Origin: Closterium sp. Naga37s-1
Taxonomy: Eukaryota > Streptophyta > Zygnematophyceae > Desmidiales > Closteriaceae
Length of the DNA stretch: 64,000 bases
NCBI GenBank assembly: GCA_947471745.1
Contig: CANJKZ010000425.1
Coordinates: forward strand, 1-64,000
Reading direction: 5' to 3'
Of this stretch, positions 1 to 30,443 are shown in pieces (within the stretch, counting starts at the first letter, position 1; each line of letters starts with the position of its first letter). Both the position numbers and the translations under genes were made by a program. The notes under the pieces were generated by a model, which was not told the origin of the DNA, did no database searches, and was given only the letters and a program-made list of their open reading frames with translations.

Positions 1-690
1 CCAACCCCCCTCTCTCCCCAACCCCCCTCTCTCCCCACCCCCCTCTCTCCCCAACCCCCCTCTCTCCCAACCCCCCTCTCTCCCCAACCCCCCTCTCTCC
101 CCACCCCCTCTCTCCCCAACCCCCCTCTCTCCCCCCAACCCCCCTCTCTCCCCAACCCCCCTCTCTTCCCCAACCCCCCTCTCTCCCCAACCCCCCTCTC
201 TCCCCAACCCCCTCTCTCCCCAACCCCCCTCTCTCCCCAACCCCCCTCTCTCCCCAACCCCCCTCTCTCTCCCCAACCCCCCCTCTCTCCCCAACCCCCC
301 TCTTCTCCCCAACCCCCCTCTCTCCCCAACCCCCCTCTCTCCCCAACCCCCCTCTCTCCCCAACCCCCCTCTCTCCCCAACCCCCTCTCTCTCCCCAACC
401 CCCCTCTCTCCCAACCCCCCTCTCTCCCCAACCCCCCTCTCTCCCCAACCCCCCTCTCTCCCCAACCCCCCTCTCTCCCCAACCCCCCTCTCTCCCCAAC
501 CCCCCTCTCTCCCCAACCCCCCTCTCTCCACCCCCCCCCAACCCCCCTCTCTCCCCAACCCCCCTCTCTCCCCAACCCCCCTCTCTCCCCAACCCCCCTC
601 TCTCCCCAACCCCCCTCTCTCCCCAACCCCCCTCTCTCCTCCAACCCCTCTCTCTCCTCCAACCCCCCTCTCTCCCCAACCCCCCTCTCC
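1..690. repeat. 17-bp pyrimidine minisatellite
   Basis: About 40 tandem copies of a C/T-rich unit close to AACCCCCCTCTCTCCCC (17 bp), with small length variants. All purines of the unit are the AA pair. The complementary strand is a G-rich run that could form quadruplexes. The array ends directly in front of the first kinase exon copy at 703, so it probably lies in an intron of the kinase gene. Confidence 0.95.
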
Positions 691-702
691 CCACATCACC
701 AG

Positions 703-1194
703 GTGATATTCAGGGACTTCAAGGCGGCCAACATTCTCTTAGACAGCGACCTGCATGCCAAGCTGTCCGACTTTGACCCTTGCTCATCCAACCATGACAC
801 ACCACACACACATCTGCAGGTGATCTTCAGGGACTTCAAGGCGGCCAACATTCTGCTCGACAACGACCTGCATGGCAAGCTGTCGGAATTGAGACTCACA
901 CATGACTGGTTATTCCTTTCCTCCCACCACACACACATCTGCAGGTGATCTTCAGGGACTTCAAGGCGGCCAACATCCTGCTCGACAACGACCTGCATGG
1001 CAAGCTGTCGGAATTGAGACTCACACATGACTGGTTATTCCTTTCCTCCCACCACACACACATCTGCAGGTGATCTTCAGGGACTTCAAGGCGGCCAACA
1101 TCCTGCTCGACAACGACCTGCATGGCAAGCTGTCGGAATTGAGACTCACACATGACTGGTTATTCCTTTCCTCCCACCACACACACATCTGCAG
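703..1194 (+). repeat. Four 5' partial copies of the kinase catalytic-loop exon
   Basis: Copies start at 703, 820, 945 and 1070, each after an AG; the intact copy starts at 1195. The last four starts are exactly 125 bp apart. Each partial copy carries the acceptor and the first 23 or so codons, then runs into intron sequence before the Gly of DFG. The three 125-bp copies are nearly identical, which suggests recent expansion. Confidence 0.92.
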
Positions 1195-4100
1195 GTGATC
1201 TTCAGGGACTTCAAGGCGGCCAACATCCTGCTCGACAACGACCTGCATGCCAAGCTGTCCGACTTTGGGCTCGCCAGGGCTGGTCCTGAAGGCGACCGCA
1301 CACACGTCAGCACTCAGGTAGGATTCTGCTTCCTGGCGTCAGCACCTAGGTAGTAATATGGAGGTGAGGCAGGTGAGCTTCTCTCAGGCGAGATGTGGTC
1401 TCACACATGTGCACGTGAGCTTCTCTCAGGCGAGATGTGCTCTCACACATGTGCTCTCACACATGTGCACTTGAGTTCTTCACAAGCCTGGGGCTGAGTG
1501 GAGCTGAACCACACACGTCAGCGCTCACTCATAGGTAGGAGATTATTCAAGTCAGGTCCTGTTTTCTGGTCCCGGACTGATTGCTGCCTGCGCTCATGCT
1601 GCCCCTTGCCCCTCTTCCCATGCCATCCCATTCCAGGTGGTGGGCACAGTGAGTTATGCTGACTTTTGAGTCGACTTGGCCCCTCTTCCCATGCCACCCC
1701 ATTCCAGGTGCTGGGCACAGTGGGCTATGCTGCCTCCCCAGAGCACCACTTAACTGGCAAGAAGTGACGTGTGGAGCTACGGGGTGACGTTGGTGGAGCT
1801 GCTGCTGCCTTGTTCTCACTAACCGCCCTTATTCCACCTCCTCCACCTATCCCTCTCTCCGACTGCAGGTCGTGGGAACAGTGGGCTATGCCGCACCAGA
1901 GTATGTGCTAACAGGCCACCTGACTGCAAGGAGCGATGTGTGGAGCTATGGGGTGGTGCTGGTGGAGCTGCTGACGGGCAGGAGGGCGCTGGATGAAAGC
2001 CGACCCAGAGAAGAGGTCTTCCTCGTTGACTGGGCCAAGCCATATCTCGCAGAGACGTGAGTGCAGTGCGGTGCAATGCGGTGGGGTGCGGTTTTGTGGG
2101 TTATGTGTGGTTCAGTGTGGTGTGTGAGCTACGGGGTGGTGCTGGTGGAGCTGCTGACGGGCAGGAGGGCGTTGGACGAGCGTCGCCCCAGAGAGGAGGT
2201 GTTTCTGGCGGACTGGACCAAGCCGTACCTTGCTGAGACGTGAGTGCAGTGCGATGCAGCGTGGTGAGGTGTGGTGTGGTGTGTAGTGAGTTCCAAAGGG
2301 CGTTGGACGAGCGTTGCCCAAGAGAACAGGTGTTTCTGGTGGACTGGGCCAAGCTGTACCTCGCAGAGACGCGAGTAAGTGCATTGGGGTGGAGTGTGGT
2401 GTGGTGGGTACGGTGGCGTGTGTGGAGCGTCCCAAAGGGCGTTGGACGAGAGCCGGCCCAGAGAAGAGGTCTTCCTGGTGGACTGGGCCAAGCCATGCCT
2501 CGCAGGGACGTGAGTGCGTGCGGTGCGGTGCGGTGTGGTGCTTGGTGTGGTTTGGTGCTTGCTTGCTTGGGCCTGGGCCGAGTCGACTCAGTTATTTCCT
2601 TCCACAGACTGCTTCTGAGGTGTCCCAAAGGGCGCTGGATGAGAGCCGGCCCAGAGAATAATTATTTCTTGTTGACGGGCTAAGCCGTACCTCGCAGAGA
2701 CGTGAGTGCGTGCGGTGCAGTGTGGTGCTTGCTTGCTGTGGTGTGGTGCTTGCTTGCTGTGGTGTGGTGCTTGCTTGCTGTGGTGTGGTGCTTGCTTGCT
2801 GTGGTGTGGTGCTTGCTTGCTGTGGTGTGGTGCTTGCTTGCTGTGGTGTGGTGCTTGCTTGCTGTGGTGTGGTGCTTGCTTGCTGTGGTGTGGTGCTTGC
2901 TTGCTGTGGTGTGGTGCTTGCTTGCTGTGGTGTGGTGCTTGCTTGCTGTGGTGTGGTGCTTGCTTGCTGTGGTGTGGTGCTTGCTTGCTGTGGTGTGGTG
3001 CTTGCTTGCTGTGGTGTGGTGCTTGCTTGCTGTGGTGTGGTGCTTGCTTGCTGTGGTGTGGTGCTTGCTTGCTGTGGTGTGGTGCTTGCTTGCTGTGGTG
3101 TGGTGCTTGCTTGCTGTGGTGTGGTGCATTGCTTTGGGTGTGGTGCTTTCTCTTCCACACCACATCATGGACTCAGGGTTTGGGAGCAAGTGCCATCATC
3201 GCCGTCACTCCCAACTCAACCGTTCCCAACTCCTCTCTTCTTCCCCTTCCCCATCTCCCCCATCCCAGCCGTCGTCTCTTCCGCATCATGGACCTGGGCT
3301 TTGAGGGCAAGTACTCAGCCAAGGCATCTTCGTCATTCACTCACTTCTCTTCCCCACTTTCCCCTCCTTCCTTTCGTTCCTCTCCCTCCCCCAGCCGTCG
3401 TCTCTTCCGCATCATGGACCCGGGGTTCAAGGGCAAGTACAAAACCGCAACTTCCTCAAACCCACCCAACCCAACCACGTCCCCTCCGCCCCTTTGACTT
3501 TCGCTTCCCGCTGCCCTCCCTCCCAGCCGTCGGCTCTTCCGCATCATGGACCCGGGGTTCGAGGGCAAGTACTCAGCCAAGGCATCTTCGTCTTTCTCTT
3601 CTCTTCACTCATTTCTCTTCCCCGCTTTCCTCTCTTTTCTCTCCTTCCTCTCCCACCCCAGTCGCCGGCTCTTCCGCATCATGGACCCGGGGTTCAAGGG
3701 CAAGTACAAAACCGCAACTTCCTCAAACCCACCCAACCTAGCCACGTCCCCTCCGCCCCTTTCACTTTCGCTTCCCCCTGCCCTCCCTCCCAGCCGTCGG
3801 CTCTTCCGCATCATGGACCCGGGGTTCGAGGGCAAGTATTCAGCAAGGCATCTTCGTCTTTATCTTATCTTCACTCATTTCTCTTCCCCGATTTCCTCTC
3901 TTTCCTCTCCTTCCTCTCGTTCCTCTCCTCCCCCAGCCGCCGTCTCTTCCGCATCATGGACCCGGGGTTCGAGGGCAAGTACTCAGCCAAGGCATCTTTG
4001 TCATTCACTCACTTCTCTTCCCCACTTTCCCCTCTTTCCTCTCCTTCCTTTCCGCCTCTCCCCTCCCACCAGCCGTCGTCTCTTCCGTATCATGGACCCG

Positions 4101-5658
4101 GGGTTTGAGGGCAAGTACTCAGCCAAGGCATCGCAGAAAGTGGCTGCGTTGGCGCTCTGGTGCTTAGCTAAGAACCAGAAGCAGCGTCCCACCATGACCC
4201 AAGTGGTTGAGTCGCTCACTCCGCTGCTCGACCTCACAGGTATGGAACTACTCTCCCTATCCCCTGGTTTTATACAAACAGTGCTTAGCTGAAATCCTGA
4301 AGCAGCGTTCCACCATGACCCAAGTCGTGGAGTCGCTTCTCTGTTGCTCGACCTCACTCGTACAGAACTACTATGTTGCTTACTCCCTGATTCTTTAAGA
4401 ACAGCACGTATGAGAACCAGAAGCAGCGCCCCGCCGTGACTCAAGTTGTTAAATCGCTTGCTTCGCTGCTCAATCTCTCTGGTATGGAACAACGGTGGCT
4501 ACTCCCTGGCTCCCCAGTTACCGTGCTTAGCTAAGAGCCAGAAGCAGTGGCCCGCAACCCAACGTGACAGTCCCCCCTTCCAACCCATTCCCCTCCTCCC
4601 TCCCCTTCTCCCACTCTTCCCCCCCCCACCTAACCTTCCTTGCCTTCCTCCCACTCTTCCTTCCCTTCCACACACCAGACAATGTGTGCCTGCCTGTCAT
4701 CATCGCCAGCCCCCACACCCCCCTCCGCATGCCTCCCCCCCTCACCCCGTCTTCCCCCCTCCCGTCAACCCTTCACCCCCATCCTCACCCCACACCAGAC
4801 AATGCAGGCTTGTCAGCATCAACAGCCCCCCCCACCCCTTCTTCTCCCTCTCCCCTTTTCTCTTACCCCCTCCTCACCCCGTCTCCACCCCTTTTCCCGC
4901 AACCTCACCCCCTACCCCACACCAGACAATGCCGGTCTGTCAGCATCGCCAGCCCCCATCACCCGTTCCTCCCCCTCCTCCCCTCAACCCGTCTTCCCTC
5001 CTTCTCCCTGCCTTCCCCCTTTCCCCCGCCCCCTCACCTCTCTCCCTACCCCACACCAGACAATGCCGGCCTGTCAGCATCTCCAGCTCCCATCACCCCC
5101 CTCCGCGTGCCCCCCGCCTCGCCCATGGGTTTCTTGAACCCCGGGGCAGGAGGGGGCCCAGGCACACCAGGAGGAGGAGGACTGGGAGGCGGGGGATTAG
5201 GCACTCCTGGTGCATTGGGTGCACTCGCCATGCGTCGCGCTGCTGGCCCTCCCTCCCCTGCCGGAGTTGGATCGTTCCCCCCTGCGCAGTTCAACTCCCT
5301 GAATCCGCCTCCTAACGCTCGGTTCAGCCCGCGGCCGCCTCAGCTGCCTGTGGGTAAGCAGCAGTATACTTCCCCGTTGGTCGCTGCATTGAGAGTGAAG
5401 GAGCGGCAGCACCAGCAGGTTCAACAGCAGCAGCAGCAACAGCAGCAGATGCAGGCATCAAACAGCGCAGGAGCAGGAGGGGGAGCAGGAGGGATGGCGG
5501 GGGGTGTGGGTGTGGAAGAGGGAGTGGACGATGGAGGGGGTGTGGGGACGGTGAGGGAGAGAGCAAATGTAGGGAGGGCGGTGCCTCTAGCCATTCAGGT
5601 GAATCGACCTCGATTTGGGGCGGGAACCAACCACGAGAGAATGGAGGGGGTGAAGTAG
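703..5658 (+). CDS. PBS1-like receptor-like cytoplasmic kinase, 3' part of gene
   Basis: Ser/Thr protein kinase of the plant RLCK-VII/PBS1 group, expected at the cytoplasmic face of the plasma membrane in receptor signalling. The N-lobe lies left of the window. Intact exons that join in frame are 1195-1317, 1869-2056, 4073-4239 and 5060-5658 (1077 nt). In order they encode the catalytic loop ([14 protein letters not shown]), the DFG segment ([20 protein letters not shown]), the activation/APE region (GYAAPEY), subdomain IX ([18 protein letters not shown]), subdomain XI ([12 protein letters not shown]) and a Gly/Pro/Gln-rich C-terminal tail with a CAG-type Gln run, ending in TAG at 5656-5658. 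Junction phases 0, 2 and 1 agree. The intron sequence is packed with partial exon copies, listed separately. The group assignment is strong; the specific role is unknown. Confidence 0.87.
1634..1800 (+). repeat. Two 5' partial copies of the activation-segment exon
   Basis: Sequences following CCATTCCAG at about 1636 and 1706 match the start of the intact exon at 1869 ([12 protein letters not shown]). The first stops after about 20 bp; the second is longer but has lost its frame through a deletion. Confidence 0.8.
2128..2703 (+). repeat. Four 3' partial copies of the activation-segment exon with donors
   Basis: Downstream of the intact exon, copies of its 3' part (RRALDE..REEVFL..W) recur around 2128-2240, 2290-2372, 2438-2512 and 2620-2702. 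Most end in the same GAGAC/GTGAGT donor context. None has its own acceptor. They become more diverged with distance. Confidence 0.88.
2704..3128 (+). repeat. 21-bp minisatellite
   Basis: About 20 near-perfect copies of a 21-bp unit (TGCTTGCTTGCTGTGGTGTGG). Because 21 is a multiple of 3 it is open in all frames, so the long ORFs here are artefacts. It lies in the intron between the activation-segment and subdomain-XI exons. Confidence 0.95.
3270..4072 (+). repeat. Six 5' partial copies of the [15 protein letters not shown] exon
   Basis: Copies of acceptor plus the first 15-20 codons occur at about 3273, 3391, 3525, 3661, 3794 and 3937; the intact exon starts at 4073. Intervening intron pieces alternate between two types (one beginning AAAACCGCAACTTCC, one beginning TCAGCCAAGGCATC), which gives a partial higher-order repeat. 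Confidence 0.92.
4268..4572 (+). repeat. Three 3' partial copies of the subdomain-XI exon
   Basis: Decayed copies of the exon end ([18 protein letters not shown].. and the donor GGTATGGAAC) lie at about 4288-4372, 4402-4492 and 4527-4565, directly after the intact exon end at 4239. Confidence 0.85.
4672..5059 (+). repeat. Three 5' partial copies of the last kinase exon
   Basis: The acceptor and exon start (CACACCAG / ACAATGCNGGCCTGTCAGCA) recur at about 4679, 4799 and 4925; the intact exon starts at 5060. Each is followed by C-rich intron sequence. Confidence 0.88.
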
Positions 5659-5689
5659 TCTTTTGGCGAGCCTAGCAGATTGTTTTACT

Positions 5690-6045
5690 CTTTAAGGTGC
5701 CTCTAACCAATCAGGTGACTCGGCCTCGATTTGGGGCAGGAACCAAAGGTGCCTCTAACCAATCAGGTGACTCGGCCTCGATTTGGGGCAGGAACAAACC
5801 ACGAGAGAATGGAGGGGATGAAGTGATTTCCTGAGGCCCTTTTTTTTTTTTATAGCCAACTACGAGAGAATGGAGGGGGTGGGGGAGGGAGAGGGGGGGA
5901 GGAGGGGGGGGAGATGGGGGGCTAAGTAGTCAGTTAAGGCAACTAGCCTATCGTGTGTGTATTTGAGGTGTCTCACAAACCTTTCAGGTGTCAACTAACC
6001 TCGGCTGGGAGCAGGATCAGGTCACAAGAGAATGGAGGGGTTAAA
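5690..6045 (+). repeat. Copies of the kinase gene 3' end
   Basis: The end of the last exon (GTGCCTCTAGCC..CGACCTCGATTTGGGGC..GAGAGAATGGAGG) is repeated after the stop codon at about 5695-5747, 5750-5822, 5862-5885 and 5965-6042. These copies are noncoding and extend the ladder pattern to the 3' UTR. Confidence 0.85.
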
Positions 6046-6641
6046 GTTGGTATTGTATATGTTCATACATGCATGCATCAATCCGTGCAGAACAAGTTTT
6101 AGGGTAGATTGTATCTTTTAGGGGTGGTGTCAAAAGGCTACCTCTGGGAGCTTTTACACTTAGAAAGTTGCTTTTCAGCAACAATCTCTGCTTTGGAAGG
6201 TTGGAAATATTTGGAATGTTGGAAATACTTTAGCGTGGGTGGAGTGTGGTTGTGAATCTCAAAACTAGCACCTGAAAGTGAAAAAACACAAAAACTTTTC
6301 CGTTTCAATACTCTGCCCCTCGCCACGCCGAAAGGTCGTGCCCCAAAGCCTGCTGAATGGTCGGTAGGTAGCTTGTGTCCTTCCAGTAACCCAGCCTCTC
6401 AGCTTTGCAGCAGCGAAACAGCATCATTTGTCTGCGAGGTCGGCTGGGCATCGGTCGGTGGCGAAGAACTGGAAGAAACATTCGCAGCTGTCAGTGGAAT
6501 CTTCGCCAGTGCACCTGCTGACATTGGTTACAAATATTGCAGGATTTACAATTTTCGATTGTGCGCTTGTTTTCAAGAATTGGTGCTCCAGTTTTGTGAG
6601 CTGAACTCCCAACTCCCTCGCAATTTGGAAATCTGCAAGCC
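6046..6641. other. Intergenic region and 5' leader of the PQQ gene
   Basis: Between the kinase 3' ladder and the ATG at 6642 I see no gene. A shorter ORF in another frame over 6373-6753 overlaps the real start and is a shadow. No clear TATA box was identified. Confidence 0.6.
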
Positions 6642-8285
6642 ATGGCTAACTCTCAACGCGCCTCGTGGATTCTGCTCCTGCTGGTTTCGATGCTCCACTC
6701 CTTTCTGCCTATCGCGCACGGCTCCTGGGTCACTCACGGAGGCGACCTCCTGAACCGCCGGTGGGCAAAGACTGAGCACCAGATTACCCCCTCTTCCGCA
6801 TCCCATCTTGCATTATCTTGGGAATTCACCACTCAAGGCGACGTCACCGCTACGCCCGCTGTGTTCGGAGATTTCGTCTACTTCCCCGACGCGGCAGGGT
6901 ACCTTTACGCGGTAAGGCGGAGCACGGGAGCTACCGTCTGGCAGAAGCGCATTCGGACGGATTATGGAATCGACCAGGACAATTTTCAGAGTCGCGATCC
7001 GTACTCTCGTGCCACTCCTGTTGTTGTCGACTCCAGCGGGTTTCTCGGAAACCTCCTGATTATCAGCGTGTACGGGCCTGCGTACGTCTTGGCGGTGCGA
7101 CGTAGCGACGGCGACCTGGTCTGGAAAACGCTCGTTGATCAGCATCCCGCGGCAGTTGTAACGGGGTCCGGTACGGCGTATCGAAACGGGCTCTACGTTG
7201 GCGTTTCATCTGCGGAAGAGGTGTTCGCGTCGAATCCGACCTACCCTTGCTGCACCTTCATTGGAAGCGTCGTGAAGTTGAATATCGTGAGCGGCGCAAA
7301 AGTGTGGCAGACTTTCACTCTGCCGCCCAACGGCGGGAACGCCAGCCTGTATGCCGGCGCGGCCGTGTGGGGCGCGAACCCATCAATCGACGAGGCGAGG
7401 GAGCTGGTTTTTGTCGCGACTGGTAACAACTATCGAGTGCCTGATTCCGTTTCGCAGTGCCAGCAGGACCAAGAAGAAAGCGGCGGGACCCTTCCCGTCA
7501 AATGCATAGAGCCAGGAAACTACTTCGACTCTATCCTCGCTATCGACCTCTCGAGTGGGTACGTACGGTGGGCGACAAACCTGAGCCCATTCGATGCGTG
7601 GAACATAGCGTGCATCACGGAAACGCCTTCGCCTAACTGCCCTCCTACTCCAGGCGAGGATTATGATTTTGGAATGGCTCCTCTGCTAATGTCTATCGAA
7701 ACCAACATTTCGAAAGGAAATGGACACCAGCGGGCGAAACGTGACATTGCAGTTGCGGGCCAAAAGTCTGGAATAATTTGGGCCCTTGATCGTGAAGATG
7801 GATCAATTGTGTGGTCCACAGCTGCTGGCCCAGGGGGGCTTCTAGGAGGCGCGTCGTGGGGAATTGCAACTGACCTGGAGAGAATTTACGTGGGAATTGA
7901 GAACAGTTATTTAAAGAATTTTACTCTTTTGCCTTCCGCTACAGTCACTAATGGCAGTGCTTGGGTTGCGCTCGAACCTGCAACGGGGGCTGTGTTGTGG
8001 TCAACCGCCAATCCAATAGCCCCAGCACTTGCAATGCTTCCTTCCGCAGCCAATGGGGTGGTGTTCGCAGGTTCGATGGACATTGAGGGGCATGTGTACG
8101 CGTTTGATGCTGCATCAGGAAATATCCTATGGTCCTTCTCGCCTGGTGCTTCTGTTTATGGTGGGATATCTGTTGACCGTGGTTGCATTTTCTTTGGTAG
8201 GGGCTATAATTTTTTTGCCATTCCCTATGCTACTGGGGGTGGGCCGCAACGTGTATATGCTTTCTGTGTCACACATGGAGCTTGA
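6642..8285 (+). CDS. Secreted PQQ-type beta-propeller protein (polyvinyl-alcohol dehydrogenase-like)
   Basis: Intronless 547-aa protein. Residues 1-27 look like a signal peptide (hydrophobic WILLLLVSMLHSFLPIAHG). The rest resembles the quinoprotein dehydrogenase beta-propeller, with several repeat blades of the form YAVRRSTGATVWQK, LAVRRSDGDLVWK, WALDREDGSIVW, VALEPATGAVLWS and YAFDAASGNILWS. Bacterial polyvinyl-alcohol dehydrogenases carry an added cytochrome c domain; none is seen here. The role is probably extracellular or in the secretory pathway; the substrate is unknown and catalytic activity is not proven. The start is supported by GCCATGG and by the signal peptide. It is the only protein-coding gene here with neither introns nor exon ladders. 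Confidence 0.9.
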   Translation: MANSQRASWILLLLVSMLHSFLPIAHGSWVTHGGDLLNRRWAKTEHQITPSSASHLALSWEFTTQGDVTATPAVFGDFVYFPDAAGYLYAVRRSTGATVWQKRIRTDYGIDQDNFQSRDPYSRATPVVVDSSGFLGNLLIISVYGPAYVLAVRRSDGDLVWKTLVDQHPAAVVTGSGTAYRNGLYVGVSSAEEVFASNPTYPCCTFIGSVVKLNIVSGAKVWQTFTLPPNGGNASLYAGAAVWGANPSIDEARELVFVATGNNYRVPDSVSQCQQDQEESGGTLPVKCIEPGNYFDSILAIDLSSGYVRWATNLSPFDAWNIACITETPSPNCPPTPGEDYDFGMAPLLMSIETNISKGNGHQRAKRDIAVAGQKSGIIWALDREDGSIVWSTAAGPGGLLGGASWGIATDLERIYVGIENSYLKNFTLLPSATVTNGSAWVALEPATGAVLWSTANPIAPALAMLPSAANGVVFAGSMDIEGHVYAFDAASGNILWSFSPGASVYGGISVDRGCIFFGRGYNFFAIPYATGGGPQRVYAFCVTHGA

Positions 8286-8948
8286 TTATACAGCATCAAT
8301 TTAACATGGATCTCATGCATTTCATCGATTTTGAACGGTAAGCCAATTGGATAATTTAGTCCCAACCCTTTTGAAATGACCTTTTCGCGCAATTCCTCAA
8401 CTCTGTCAGATCTGTAAGTGCCCGCAAGCTTTTCCAGTATCCAAAACCTTGACTACAGCCAGACTTGTTTACAAAAGTCGATCTGTATAACACCGGGTCT
8501 GGTTCTGTACCCAGTCCTGCAATCCCTATTGGTTCATGCATAAGCTACATGATTTTGCCTCTCTGACTTGGAATGACGTGGAGTCATATGTACGTGGAGT
8601 CTTCCTCCTCAAGGGATGACTTCAGCAAAATTTGCTGCACGTTTTCAACATTCCCAAAAAAGGAGGAAACCACAGAACCCACAATAGAGCAATGTTAGGG
8701 CAGAAAACATTAATACAACACCAGTGATGGACAAAGCAACTCGAACCTACCGGACTATGAATCTAACTCAACAATGTACCTGTGTGCATGCGAGAGTGTA
8801 TCGTATGTCTTCTGCTGTGATATGGTAATGTGTGACCATTCGGATCCTGGAAGAGGAAGATCAGAGGGGGGGAATAGGAAATCAAGCAAGTTAGTGGAAT
8901 AAGAATATCATACACATACTACCAATCAACGCAGACGCCAAGTTGATA
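8286..8948. other. 3' flank of the PQQ gene
   Basis: No coding region supported. It separates the PQQ gene from the convergent threonine aldolase gene, whose exon-7 ladder begins at about 8950. Confidence 0.6.
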
Positions 8949-8949
8949 C

Positions 8950-10018
8950 CATAGCCAAAAGCATCCCACATGTAAGCTAAAATGCGAAGACTCAACCACC
9001 TTTTCGGTCCATTTCTTTGGTGGGTGGTGCGAAATACCACACTGCTGCACTGCAATTCATCACCAGCCTGCAGCAGAGAATGTTTTTGAGTCGACTCAAA
9101 AACAGTCATCACACTGCAACTCATTAAAACAAGCTGACTGGTTGTTGCTTGCTGTGCAGGGTGGTAAGAACGCCAGTCTGCCGCAGAGAATGCAGATGAT
9201 TCTTTGAGGAGCAAGTCACCACACCACAGTGCTGTTTGCTGCAGGTGCTCACTTAATGATGCGCCACAAGATAGAAGAGAGTTTTTGAGACGTCTCAATA
9301 GATAAAAGAGAGTTTTTGAGACGTCTCAAGAGATAAAAGAGAGTTTTTGAGACATCTCAAGAACACTCTTTTATCACGAGAGAATGCATATGATTCCTCG
9401 TAGCAGCAAGTCACCATGCTGCTGTTTGTTGCAGGTTCTCACTTCGTGATGCACACTTTGGCCGAACGCACTCGATGTTGCTGCCCAAAGAGGTGAAAAC
9501 TCCAGCCTCCTACAGAGCATGTAAAGACTCCTTTGAGCAGCAAGCCACCACGGTGCTGTTGACTTTTGAGTCGACTCAAAAGTCACCTTGATTCCTTGGA
9601 GCAGCAAGCCACCATGGTGCTGTTTGTTGCAGGTGCTCACTGACGGATGCGCCACAATGGCCGAACACAATTGTTGTTGCTGCGCACAGTGGTGCAAACG
9701 CCAGCCTGCTAGACTGCATTCCTGAGCATGCAGAGTATGTCCTCTCCAGGTGCTCTATTTGCACTCGCTTTATCCGAACGAGCTCAATTTACTTGGCCGA
9801 CCGCACTCACTTGTTGCTGCGCTGCGTGGTGAGAACACCAACCTGCCGCAGAGCATTGCAGAGCATGCGGACCATTTCATTATTCCAGATGCTTTGTTTG
9901 GGCGGACCACACTCACTTGTTGCTTGCTGCGCAGAGTGGTGAGAACGCCAAACTGCCGCAGAGCATTGCAGAGCAATGCAGAGATTTTACATTATTCAAG
10001 GTGCCTTGGCTGACACGC
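8950..10018 (-). repeat. 3' partial copies of threonine aldolase exon 7 and 3' flank
   Basis: Repeats of the exon-7 end (plus-strand GTGGTGAGAACGCC..CTGCCGCAGAGCAT) occur at about 9166, 9492, 9691, 9830 and 9940 with UTR sequence between them. Palindromic joints are at 9082-9103, about 9282-9298, 9313-9330, about 9343-9358 and 9560-9585. They lie after the stop codon at 10019-10021. Confidence 0.82.
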
Positions 10019-29842
<19,824 letters not shown>

Positions 29843-30443
29843 CTGGAAGCTTCTGCGACGCTACCTAGCCTCTTCTCTCCTACAGCTACTGGCGTCGCTG
29901 AGGGTAGTAACAAGGTACGGAACGAAGCAGTTTATGCGCTTCACCCTAATCTGCTATTGTGCGATGTAATGTGGCGTCCCGCTACCGGCGTTGCTGAGGG
30001 CGAAGTGTACGGACAGAGGCAGTCTGTACGCCTCGGGTAGGAAAAGGGGCAATCTCCACGTTTCAGCGTTAGCCTCTATTGTGCGATGCGAAGTAATGCG
30101 GCGTGAACGGCGGCCCCTATTCAGACCTGACTAGGGAAGTCGAAGTGAACTAGCCTCCGACCGCATTAAACCGCTTCTCATATAGATGGAACTCCGCATA
30201 CCGCATTTGCTTTACAATGAAAGTGTAAATGAAATGCTTCACATTGAATGTACCAGTAGTAAAAAAAGCATCAGCTGATACATATGGGCCCATAGATATT
30301 CTGTCTCAACAGAATACCCTTTCACAACTAATGCCAAATATCAGAAAGTTTAATTCCATTCTGTTCAAATCCAATCCAAACATTCATTGGCAACCGAAGC
30401 ATCAACCCCCTTGTGATCCACTCTCTCCCTCCAAAGAAAAATC
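29843..30443. other. Region upstream of the threonine aldolase start
   Basis: Holds two related segments (GCGACGCTACCTAGCC..GTAACAAGGTACGGA and GCTACCGGCGTTGCTGAGGGCGAAGTGTACGGA), an imperfect duplication. No gene seen. It probably contains the threonine aldolase promoter and, on its right side, the 3' UTR of the next gene. Confidence 0.5.

Noticed and set aside
1..690. Telomere
   Set aside because: Unit is 17 bp and not TTTAGGG-like; it runs straight into kinase exon copies.
2588..3741. Long ORFs with CGACLLW, APHHSKQ and similar repeats on both strands
   Set aside because: They translate the 21-bp minisatellite in several frames; no coding evidence.
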